Shown: positions 1 to 6,993 of the stretch, in pieces
Layout: every line of letters begins with the position of its first letter
Numbering within the stretch: the first letter of the stretch is position 1
Assembly (NCBI GenBank): GCA_021373185.1
Contig: JAJFTF010000007.1
Span: forward strand, 1 to 64,000
From: Betaproteobacteria bacterium
Lineage (GTDB): Bacteria > Pseudomonadota > Gammaproteobacteria > Burkholderiales > Sulfuricellaceae
Length of the DNA: 64,000 nt
Direction: 5' to 3'
Translations under genes and position numbers: made by a program
Notes under the pieces: generated by a model
What the model was told of the DNA's origin: nothing
Database searches by the model: none
What the model saw: only the letters and a program-made list of their open reading frames with translations

Positions 1-130
1 TGTCCGGCCTGGTGGGCGAGCATGCCGAGCAGATGTAGCGCCTCCGGATGATTGGGCTCTGCCTGAAGGATTTGCTGGTAGATTTCCTCGGCCTGCAACA
101 GGCGTCCGGCCTGATGGTGCGCCAGCGCGG
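1..130 (-). repeat. Start of a third TPR-GT41 module, cut by the window edge
   Basis: After the second GT41 domain and a short linker the frame continues with residues matching the first two TPRs of module 2 (ALAHHQAGRLLQAEEIY, then NHPEALHLLGMLAHQAG). The copy is truncated only by the window edge, so the full protein has at least a third TPR block and perhaps more catalytic domains. Confidence 0.85.
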
Positions 131-3100
131 CCTGGAGTGTCGGAGTGGCATGTGGCATTTCCGCTACGGGCGCGGTATTTTCATGCAATTCTGAACCTGA
201 AGCGGAACTGCCGCACCATTCTTGCCAGAGATGCCGGTATTCGATTTCTACCGCTTTGACATAGAGGTCGGCATCCCCGATGGCTGAAGACATAAAGCGA
301 CCGCGCAAGTCTTGGCGAAGATTGGCCAATGCTTCCAGATTCTGCGTCTTCTCGATAGCGATTTGCAGATACTGCTCCGGCGTCTCGGCGATCCAGTCGT
401 TCAGGCCCAGCGTCGTTAAAATTGAAGCCGATACCCTGCCGGCGAAAGTCGGGCAACGTAAGGTCACGATCGGCACACCCATCATCAAACCTTCCAGGGC
501 AGTGACTCCGCCGCCTTGGGGGAACGGATCCAGAGCGATATCGACTTGATTGAATGCCGTCATATGCTCATGCCAAGGTGTCTTGCCGAGCATGACGAGT
601 CGTTCGGGTTCGATGTCTGCCTCGGCGAAATGGCGGGAGACCCGCTCCCTTGTTTCGATATCGTCGAACTCGGCGGACTTGAGCATCAAGCGGCTGCCAG
701 GTACTGCCGCCAACACCCGCGTCCACAACTCGAGAGATTCCCGTGATATCTTGGCCAAACGGTTGAACGAACCGAAAGTGATGGATTTTGCCGCCAGGGC
801 CGACAGTGGGCCGACCGCCGGGAAAGGTTCCTGGCCGAAGAATCCGACTACATTGGGCAGATAACGTACTTGTTCCGTATAGAGTGATTTTTCCTCGGGT
901 GGGATGACTACCGAATCGGAGAACAGAGCATCCATAGCTGGTATTCCCGTGCCGGTCGGGTAACCCCAGGCGCTCACCTGAATCGGAGCAGGTTTTCTTG
1001 CGAAGACCAGCAAGCGGTTGCCCGCCGTATGTCCTGACAGATCGACCAGGATGTCGATTTCATCGTCCCGGATTAACTGTGTGACGGCGTCATCGGATAG
1101 CCCGACGATGTTTCGCCAGAGCGTAACGTTTTGCTGGAATGGAAGAGTGTACTGATCTTCGTTGGTTGCGTTGGAATAAGCGACCACGTCGAAGCGGCTA
1201 TGGTCGAACTTGACCAGCATTGCGCCGAAAGCGGTGGCGGCGGAATGGCGTCTGAAATCCGCAGAGGCGTAGCCGATGCGCAAGCGGCGGTCGGGTGCGG
1301 GGATGTTGGTATGCGGGCGTTGTTTCGTGGCTAAAGGGGCGGCATGAATCTCTCCCCAGCGCTTACGCTCCTGTTGCAGAGCAGGGGTGTCAAGCCCGGC
1401 AATCATGTCTAGGGTGAAGATCAGGCTGCTATGCGCGCTACTGAATCCGTGATCTATTGCCAGCGCGGTGCGGTAGCAGGCGATGGCTTCGTTGATTTGT
1501 CCCTGATAGCAAAGTGCCATACCCAGATTACTATGTGCTTTGCTGAACTCGTGGTCTATTGCCAGCGCGGTGTGATAACAGGCGATAGCTTCACTGATGT
1601 GTCCATGATAGCAAAGCGCGTTCCCCAAGCTATTATGTACTTCGGCGGAATCTGGTTTGAGCGCTACGGCTTTTCGGCAGCAGGCAATGGCTTCGTCGAG
1701 TTTGCTCTGGTCGTGGAACACCCCTCCCAGATTGTTGTATGCATCGGCATAGTTGGGGTTGATCGCCAGCGCGCCCCGGAAACTGACAATGGCTTCGTCC
1801 AGCTTGCCCTGGCTCCTGAATGTGTTACCTAGATTGTTATAGGCCTCGGCGTAATCTGGATTTAGCCCGAGTGCTTTTTGGTAACAGGCCGCAGCTTCAT
1901 CCGGCTTGCCCAAGTTGTTGTATGTGTTTCCCAGGTTGTAGTGCGTCTCGGCTTCATCTGGCTTTAGCGCCAGCGCTTGCTGGTGGCAGGCTACTGCCTC
2001 ATCGAGCCGATTGAGCGCCTGATAGACCGTGCCCAAGTGGTCATGGAATTTTGAATTTTTCAGGTCTGTCTGTATTGCCTTATTGATGAGGTCGGCCGCA
2101 ATCTCGTTTTGGCCGGCCTGATGAGCCAGGACGCCGAGCAGATGCAGGGCCTCCGGGTGGTTGGGCTCTGTCTGAAGGATTTGCCAGTAGATTTTCTCGG
2201 CTTGCAACAGTCTCCCGGCTTGATGATGCGCCAGCGCGGTCTTGAGCGCCTGGGGAGCATCGAACATTTTCGCTACGGGCAAGGTGTTCTCACATGGCTC
2301 CGAATTTGAAGCGGAATTGCCGCGCCATTCTTGCCAGAACTGTCGATATTCGGTTTCCACCGCCTTGACATAGGCGTCGGCATTGCCGATGGCCGAAGCA
2401 GTAAATTGGTCGCGCAAGTTCCTGCGAATATCTGCCAATGTCACCAGATCGCGCGCTTTCTGGATGACGATTTCCAGATACTGCTCCGGTGTCTCGGCTA
2501 TCCAGTCGGTCAGGCCCAGAGTGGTCAGGATCGAAGCCGATACCCTCCCGGCGAAGGTCGGACAGCGCAGAGCCACGATCGGCACCCCCATCATCAAGCC
2601 TTCCAGTGCTGTGACGCCACCACCTTGGGGAAACGGATCCAAGGCAATATCGACTTGGTTGAAGGCCTCCATGTGCGCCTGCCAGGGGGTTTTGCCGAGC
2701 ATGACGATCCGTTCGGGTTCAATGCCCACCTCGGTGAAATGCCGGGAGACCCGCTCTCTCGTTCCCGCATCGTCGAGCTCGGCTGTCTTGAGTATCAAAC
2801 GGCTGCCAGGCACTGCCGCCAACACCTGCGCCCACAACTCGAAGGATTCTTGTGACACCTTGGCCAAGCGGTTGAACGAACCGAAAGTAATGATTTTCGC
2901 CGACAAGGCCGGCAGCGCGCCGACCGCAGGGAAGGTCTCCGGGCTGAAAAAACCGACCACATTAGGCAGGTAGCGCACCTGTTCCGCATAGAACTGTTTT
3001 TCTTCGGGCGGAATGACCACCGGGTCCGCGAACAGCGCATCCATGGCCTGCATTCCTGTACCAGTCGGAGAACCCCAAGCCGTCACTTGAACCGGAGCGG

Positions 3101-4700
3101 GTTTTCTGGCGAAGGCCAGCAGCCGGTTGCCCGCCGTATGCCCCGACAGATCGACCAGAATGTCGATCCCGTCTTCGCGGATCATCTCCGCGACAGCATC
3201 ATCGGATAGCCCGACGATTTTTCGCCAAGCGGTGACATTTTGCTGGAACAACTGCGTGTAATCATCTTCTTTCGGCGAATTGGAATAGGCGAACACCTCG
3301 AAGCTGTCGCGGTCGAACTTGACCAGCATGGCGCCGAAGGCGGTGGTGGCGGAATGACGTCGGAAATCCGCAGATACATAGCCGATGCGCAGGCGGCGTG
3401 CCGGGTCGGTTGCATTGGTGTGCGGGCGCTGCTTCGCGGCTAGGGGGGTGGCGTGGATTTCGCCCCAGCTTTTGCGTTCCTGTTGCAGGGTGGCGGTGTC
3501 AGACCCGGTTGCCATGTCCATGGCAAAGATTAGATTGCAGTGCGCTTTGCTGTAATAGCGATCTATTTCCAGCGCTGTGCGGTAACTGGCGATGGCTTCG
3601 CTGATTTGCCCCTGACCGCAAAGCGCCATACCCAGATTGTTGTACCCATCGGTCAGATGCGGGTCTATTTCGAGCGCTTTTTTGCTGTATTTGATCGCTT
3701 CGCCGAATAGCCCGGCCTGGCCGAAGGCGGCGCCCAGGTTGTTAAAAGCTTCCACAAAATCCGGTTTGAGTGCCGCGGCCTTATGGAAGCATGCCACGGC
3801 TTCGTCGAGTTTGTCCTGGTCTTTTAGCACGTTACCCAAATTGTTGTATGCTTCGGCGTAGTCCGGTTTGAGTGCCAGCGCCTGCCGGAAGCGATCCGCA
3901 GCCTCGGCCAGATTTCCTTGTGCATAAAGCGCATTTCCCAGGTTGTTAGGCACTTCGGCGGAATCCGGTTTCAACGCCAGCGCTTGTTGACCGCAGGCGA
4001 TGGCTTCTTCCAGTCGGCCCAGATCGTTGTATGCGTTTCCCAGGTTGTTGAGCGCGTCGGCGTAGTCCGGCTTGATTGCCAGTGCTTTCTGGAAACAGCT
4101 TACGGCTTCGGCCAGCTTGCCCTGATCCCTGAAAGCGTTGCCCAGATTGTTATGCGCGTCGGCGTAATCCGGTTTGAGTGCGAGCGATTTCTGGTAACAG
4201 GTTACGCTTTTATCCCGCTTACCTTGATCCCTGTATGTATTCCCGAGATTGTAGTAAGTTTCGGCTTCGCCCGGTTTAAGCGCCAGCGCCCGCTGGTAGC
4301 AGGCTACCGCATCGCCGAGCCGGTTGAGTTTCTGATAGACCGTACCCAGGTGGTCATGGAAGGTCGAATTGGTCGGGTCTGCCTGTATTGCCTTATTGAT
4401 AAGATCGGCCGCGCTCTTGTTTTGTCCTGCTTGATGAGCGAGTACGCCGAGCAGGTGTAGCGCATTGGAGTGGTTGGGTTGTATCTGAAGGATTTGCCGG
4501 TAAATTTCCTCGGCCTGCGGCAGGCGACCGGCCTGATGGTGCGCCAAAGCGGACTGAAGAGACTGGGAAGCATGAAATTTTTGTGATGCGGCCTTGGCGT
4601 TCGCGTTCGATGCGAGAGCTTCGTCATGTGAAGCGCAGCATTGCTTGAATTTTATGCCGCTGCCGCAGTGGCAGGGCTCGTTGCGGCCGGGTCTTTTCAT
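1..4700 (-). CDS. Giant SEC-C / (TPR-GT41) multi-module glycosyltransferase, 3' end outside the window
   Basis: One frame stays open from ATG 4700 to base 1 (1566 codons, no stop). Residues 9-22 read PCHCGSGIKFKQCC, a SEC-C zinc motif. Module 1 has ten 34-residue TPRs (about residues 48-390) and a GT41 catalytic domain (about 435-792). Module 2 has eight TPRs (about 820-1090) and a second GT41 domain (about 1137-1494). A third TPR block starts at about base 150. GT41 marks in both domains are RLRIGY..SADFRRHS, DLSGHTAGNRLL, TFGSFNRLAK and DPFPQGGGVTALEG. The family transfers sugars from nucleotide donors to Ser/Thr. The donor-loop His of human OGT (NGHTT) is replaced by Gly-Gly, as in SPINDLY-like members, so the donor is uncertain. 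Divergence from fliC suggests flagellin as substrate (inference). An in-frame ATG at 4727 would add nine residues; neither start has a clear Shine-Dalgarno site. Confidence 0.9.
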   Translation of the reverse strand, partial: MKRPGRNEPCHCGSGIKFKQCCASHDEALASNANAKAASQKFHASQSLQSALAHHQAGRLPQAEEIYRQILQIQPNHSNALHLLGVLAHQAGQNKSAADLINKAIQADPTNSTFHDHLGTVYQKLNRLGDAVACYQRALALKPGEAETYYNLGNTYRDQGKRDKSVTCYQKSLALKPDYADAHNNLGNAFRDQGKLAEAVSCFQKALAIKPDYADALNNLGNAYNDLGRLEEAIACGQQALALKPDSAEVPNNLGNALYAQGNLAEAADRFRQALALKPDYAEAYNNLGNVLKDQDKLDEAVACFHKAAALKPDFVEAFNNLGAAFGQAGLFGEAIKYSKKALEIDPHLTDGYNNLGMALCGQGQISEAIASYRTALEIDRYYSKAHCNLIFAMDMATGSDTATLQQERKSWGEIHATPLAAKQRPHTNATDPARRLRIGYVSADFRRHSATTAFGAMLVKFDRDSFEVFAYSNSPKEDDYTQLFQQNVTAWRKIVGLSDDAVAEMIREDGIDILVDLSGHTAGNRLLAFARKPAPVQVTAWGSPTGTGMQAMDALFADPVVIPPEEKQFYAEQVRYLPNVVGFFSPETFPAVGALPALSAKIITFGSFNRLAKVSQESFELWAQVLAAVPGSRLILKTAELDDAGTRERVSRHFTEVGIEPERIVMLGKTPWQAHMEAFNQVDIALDPFPQGGGVTALEGLMMGVPIVALRCPTFAGRVSASILTTLGLTDWIAETPEQYLEIVIQKARDLVTLADIRRNLRDQFTASAIGNADAYVKAVETEYRQFWQEWRGNSASNSEPCENTLPVAKMFDAPQALKTALAHHQAGRLLQAEKIYWQILQTEPNHPEALHLLGVLAHQAGQNEIAADLINKAIQTDLKNSKFHDHLGTVYQALNRLDEAVACHQQALALKPDEAETHYNLGNTYNNLGKPDEAAACYQKALGLNPDYAEAYNNLGNTFRSQGKLDEAIVSFRGALAINPNYADAYNNLGGVFHDQSKLDEAIACCRKAVALKPDSAEVHNSLGNALCYHGHISEAIACYHTALAIDHEFSKAHSNLGMALCYQGQINEAIACYRTALAIDHGFSSAHSSLIFTLDMIAGLDTPALQQERKRWGEIHAAPLATKQRPHTNIPAPDRRLRIGYASADFRRHSAATAFGAMLVKFDHSRFDVVAYSNATNEDQYTLPFQQNVTLWRNIVGLSDDAVTQLIRDDEIDILVDLSGHTAGNRLLVFARKPAPIQVSAWGYPTGTGIPAMDALFSDSVVIPPEEKSLYTEQVRYLPNVVGFFGQEPFPAVGPLSALAAKSITFGSFNRLAKISRESLELWTRVLAAVPGSRLMLKSAEFDDIETRERVSRHFAEADIEPERLVMLGKTPWHEHMTAFNQVDIALDPFPQGGGVTALEGLMMGVPIVTLRCPTFAGRVSASILTTLGLNDWIAETPEQYLQIAIEKTQNLEALANLRQDLRGRFMSSAIGDADLYVKAVEIEYRHLWQEWCGSSASGSELHENTAPVAEMPHATPTLQAALAHHQAGRLLQAEEIYQQILQAEPNHPEALHLLGMLAHQAG
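131..2239 (-). repeat. TPR-GT41 module 2 (2109 bases)
   Basis: This is the second module, with eight TPRs and one GT41 domain. The spacing between matching GT41 starts of modules 1 and 2 (bases 3384 and 1275) and between matching TPR starts of modules 2 and 3 (bases 2230 and 121) is 2109 bases in both cases, or 703 codons. A hand alignment of the two catalytic domains gives about 78 differences over about 358 residues. Confidence 0.9.
2240..4552 (-). repeat. TPR-GT41 module 1 (2313 bases)
   Basis: This is the first coding module of the giant glycosyltransferase, with ten TPRs and one GT41 domain. Measured between matching bases at the first TPR of modules 1 and 2 it is 2313 bases (771 codons), exactly 204 bases (68 codons, two 34-residue TPRs) longer than module 2. 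Its active-site loop reads AWGSPTGTG, with Ser at residue 544 where module 2 has the family-typical Tyr. Confidence 0.9.
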
Positions 4701-4998
4701 GAGAGCTGTATAATTGGGTAAGGCCATGGAATTATAGGATGGTTTGGGTGTCGAAGCACAATTGTTTGTGTGATGCGATTGACGTTTAAACTGCCATGGA
4801 ACGATATGAAGGGTGTTAGAATTTTGCGTGCGTTGGCTGAATTACGAGGCAATGATGTGAAGTCGCAGTTGTCGATAGCTCTAAAGTATTTCCGCAGGGT
4901 GCCGTAAGTCAACACAAGAGCACCCGGTACGCGAGCGGTTTTAGGGTGGATCGGCAGGCTGAAATCAAGACCACATTACTTCTAAAAGGAGAATCAAA
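4701..4998. promoter_or_regulatory. Divergent control region between the glycosyltransferase and fliC
   Basis: This 298-base region separates the two divergent genes and holds no convincing ORF. It contains the sigma-28 promoter of fliC, described separately. On the minus strand TATAAT at 4736-4731 could be a -10 element for the glycosyltransferase, which would place its start site between the two candidate ATGs and favour 4700. No good -35 box is visible for it, so that part is weak. Confidence 0.5.
4882..4908 (+). promoter_or_regulatory. Sigma-28 (FliA) promoter of fliC
   Basis: TAAA at 4882-4885, exactly 15 bases, then GCCGTAAG at 4901-4908. This matches the FliA consensus TAAA-N15-GCCGATAA closely. 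Transcription would start near 4915 and leave a leader of about 80 bases before the flagellin ATG, which has an AAAAGGAG ribosome binding site at 4984-4991. Confidence 0.85.
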
Positions 4999-6504
4999 AT
5001 GCCTCAAGTCATTAACACAAATATTTCGTCGCTGAATGCGCAACGGAATTTGAATACCTCCCAATCCAGTTTGGCAACCGCTTTGCAGCGCCTTTCCTCG
5101 GGTTTGCGCATCAACAGTGCAAAAGACGATTCAGCCGGTTTGGCGATTTCCGAGCGGATGACGGCCCAAGTGCGCGGCCTCGACCAGGCGGTGCGTAATG
5201 CCAACGACGGCATCTCGCTGGCGCAAACGACTGAAGGTGCGCTGGTGGAAACCACCAACGCCTTGCAGCGTATCCGCGAACTGGCGGTGCAGTCGGCCAA
5301 CGATACCAACTCCGCCAGCGACCGCTCTGCGTTGCAGGCTGAGGTGGCTCAACTGCAACAGGAGATCAACCGTATCGCCACGACCACCCAGTTCAACGGC
5401 AAAAATCTGCTGGATGGCACGTTCGCCGGGCAGAACTTCCAGGTAGGAGCGAACGCTAACCAGACCATCGGTATCAGCGTCGCCAATGCCAAGGCGACCA
5501 GCATCGGGGCGAATATCGTCTCAGAGACTGGCACCATGAACGCAGCCGTTGCTGCAAACGTTTCCAAGCAAGTCAATACGGTGCTGGGTACTGAGGAGCT
5601 GACGATTTCCGGTTCGACTGGTACCTATACCACGACGACGGTTTCCGCCGGCGATAGTGCATTTGCACTGGCGGCGCTGGTCAATTCGAATACCGCCTCC
5701 ACGAACGTCTCTGCTCAGGCGATCACCAAGGCGCAATTGTCTGGCTTGTCCGCCAGCGGTACGGTGTCGTTCAACCTGTATGGCTCCAACACGGCTGCAG
5801 TGGCGATTTCGGCGAGTATCGGCGCCACCACGGATTTGACCGCGCTGAACGATGCGATCAACAATTATGCGGCGAGTACCGGAATCAGTTCCACCGTAAA
5901 CGGCGGAACGTTGACGCTGACCAGCGACCAGGGCTATGACATCAACATCGAGAACTTTCTGCATAGTGCAGGGGGCGCCGGCAGTACGATTACTTTCAGA
6001 GGATTGGACGGTTTTACATCGGCGACCACCACAGCGGGAGCGGCGGTGTCTTTGATTGGAAGCGGAACTGGAGCGGATTCGTCCGTGGTGGGCGGCACTA
6101 TGAGGTTCTCGTCTTCCGGGTCGTTCTCGGTTACCGATGCGGCGGCGGGTGGTATGTTCTCTGCGGCTACTTCGAATGCCAGCTCGCTTTCGGCGGTTTC
6201 GAGTATCTCTGTAGGCTCTCAGACCGGGGCGAATAGCGCGATCGACGTCATCGACGCTGCGTTGCAAACGATCAACTCGCAACGTGCGGCGCTAGGCGCG
6301 ATGCAAAACCGCTTCACTTCGGCGGTTGCCAACTTGCAAACGACTTCCGAGAACATCTCTGCTGCGCGGTCGCGTATCCGGGATGCGGACTTCGCGTCGG
6401 AAACTGCCTCGCTCACCCGAGCCCAGATCTTGCAGCAGGCTGGCGTGGCGATGCTGGCGCAAGCCAACGCGATGCCTAACAGTGTGCTCTCGTTGCTGAA
6501 GTAA
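4999..6504 (+). CDS. fliC: Flagellin
   Basis: This 501-residue protein is the filament subunit, exported by the flagellar type III system and polymerised under the FliD cap. The conserved N-terminal D0/D1 region (about residues 1-155, starting MPQVINTNISSLNAQRNL) and C-terminal D1/D0 region (about 416-501, ending NAMPNSVLSLLK) are intact. The D1 stretch LQRIRELAVQS, the TLR5-recognition area in other flagellins, is present. The centre (about 156-415) is unusually rich in Ser, Thr, Ala and Gly, a plausible surface for O-glycosylation by the divergent TPR-GT41 protein (inference). The start is fixed by a strong ribosome binding site, and expression is probably FliA-dependent. Confidence 0.97.
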   Translation: MPQVINTNISSLNAQRNLNTSQSSLATALQRLSSGLRINSAKDDSAGLAISERMTAQVRGLDQAVRNANDGISLAQTTEGALVETTNALQRIRELAVQSANDTNSASDRSALQAEVAQLQQEINRIATTTQFNGKNLLDGTFAGQNFQVGANANQTIGISVANAKATSIGANIVSETGTMNAAVAANVSKQVNTVLGTEELTISGSTGTYTTTTVSAGDSAFALAALVNSNTASTNVSAQAITKAQLSGLSASGTVSFNLYGSNTAAVAISASIGATTDLTALNDAINNYAASTGISSTVNGGTLTLTSDQGYDINIENFLHSAGGAGSTITFRGLDGFTSATTTAGAAVSLIGSGTGADSSVVGGTMRFSSSGSFSVTDAAAGGMFSAATSNASSLSAVSSISVGSQTGANSAIDVIDAALQTINSQRAALGAMQNRFTSAVANLQTTSENISAARSRIRDADFASETASLTRAQILQQAGVAMLAQANAMPNSVLSLLK

Positions 6505-6518
6505 TGTTGTGAAAGTTT

Positions 6519-6543
6519 CCTGGCCGGGTTGATCCCGGCCAGG
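6519..6543 (+). terminator. Hairpin between fliC and flaG
   Basis: CCTGGCCGGG (6519-6528), a five-base loop and CCCGGCCAGG (6534-6543) form a perfect ten-base-pair stem just after the fliC stop. There is no T-run after it, so it may be an attenuator or mRNA 3'-end stabiliser rather than a full terminator. Either role would make fliC transcript more abundant than the downstream genes. Confidence 0.65.
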
Positions 6544-6564
6544 ATTGCATAAGGAGTTTAGATC

Positions 6565-6930
6565 ATGGAGATTAGCCAAGTATCAAGCAACTATACGTCG
6601 AGTGCGCCAAAAAATGATGCCGGTCGTTCGGCGGACGTTGTGAAGATGACTGCCGAGCCAGTGCAAGTTCCGGTGCAAGCAGTGCAGGCGAGTTCCGCTG
6701 CCCCCAAGCTGGAAGAGGTCAAGAGCGCGGTTGAGAAAATCAACAAGGCTGTTCAATCGTTTGACCGGAATTTGCAGTTTACGGTGGATTCGGATACCAA
6801 GATGAATATCGTCAAGGTAATCGATACGCAAACCAAGGATGTAATCCGGCAGTTTCCATCTGAGGAAGCTTTGAAAATCGCTCAGGCTCTGGACAAGCTC
6901 CAGGGCTTGTTGGTGCGAGATAAGGCCTGA
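6565..6930 (+). CDS. flaG: FlaG family flagellar protein
   Basis: This 121-residue protein has a variable N-terminal half and a conserved FlaG domain from about residue 50 (AVEKINKAVQSFDRNLQF, then KVIDTQTKDVIRQFPSEE). FlaG proteins lie between flagellin and cap genes in many polar flagellates and affect filament length; their mechanism is not settled. AAGGAG at 6552-6557 supports the start. It sits between a strong hairpin after fliC and a terminator-like hairpin before fliD. Confidence 0.92.
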   Translation: MEISQVSSNYTSSAPKNDAGRSADVVKMTAEPVQVPVQAVQASSAAPKLEEVKSAVEKINKAVQSFDRNLQFTVDSDTKMNIVKVIDTQTKDVIRQFPSEEALKIAQALDKLQGLLVRDKA

Positions 6931-6935
6931 ATATG

Positions 6936-6970
6936 GCGCCGATGTAGTAAAATCGGCGCTTATTCTTTTT
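6936..6970 (+). terminator. Rho-independent terminator after flaG
   Basis: GCGCCGAT (6936-6943), an eight-base loop and ATCGGCGC (6952-6959) form a perfect stem followed by TTATTCTTTTT. It would end the fliC-flaG transcript, so fliD would need readthrough or its own promoter. Confidence 0.75.
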
Positions 6971-6993
6971 GAAGGTTTTACAAGGAAATCATC

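Noticed and set aside
2331..2973. Plus-strand frames of 174 and 196 codons inside the glycosyltransferase
   Set aside because: They are antisense to a conserved GT41 domain, and the same antisense frame recurs in the other module because the DNA is duplicated. No ribosome binding site or family resemblance.
1361..4560. Repeated 102-base pattern suggesting a CRISPR-like or satellite array
   Set aside because: The units are coding, 34 codons long and translate to canonical TPRs; there are no spacers.
1..4700. Reading the left region as pseudogene fragments or short separate genes
   Set aside because: A full codon-by-codon reading of the minus strand shows no stop or frame change. The end phase (two leftover bases) agrees with 1566 intact codons.
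5521..6282. 253-codon minus-strand frame inside fliC
   Set aside because: It is the shadow of a Ser/Thr/Ala-rich low-complexity coding region; the product is Arg-rich and unlike any family I know.
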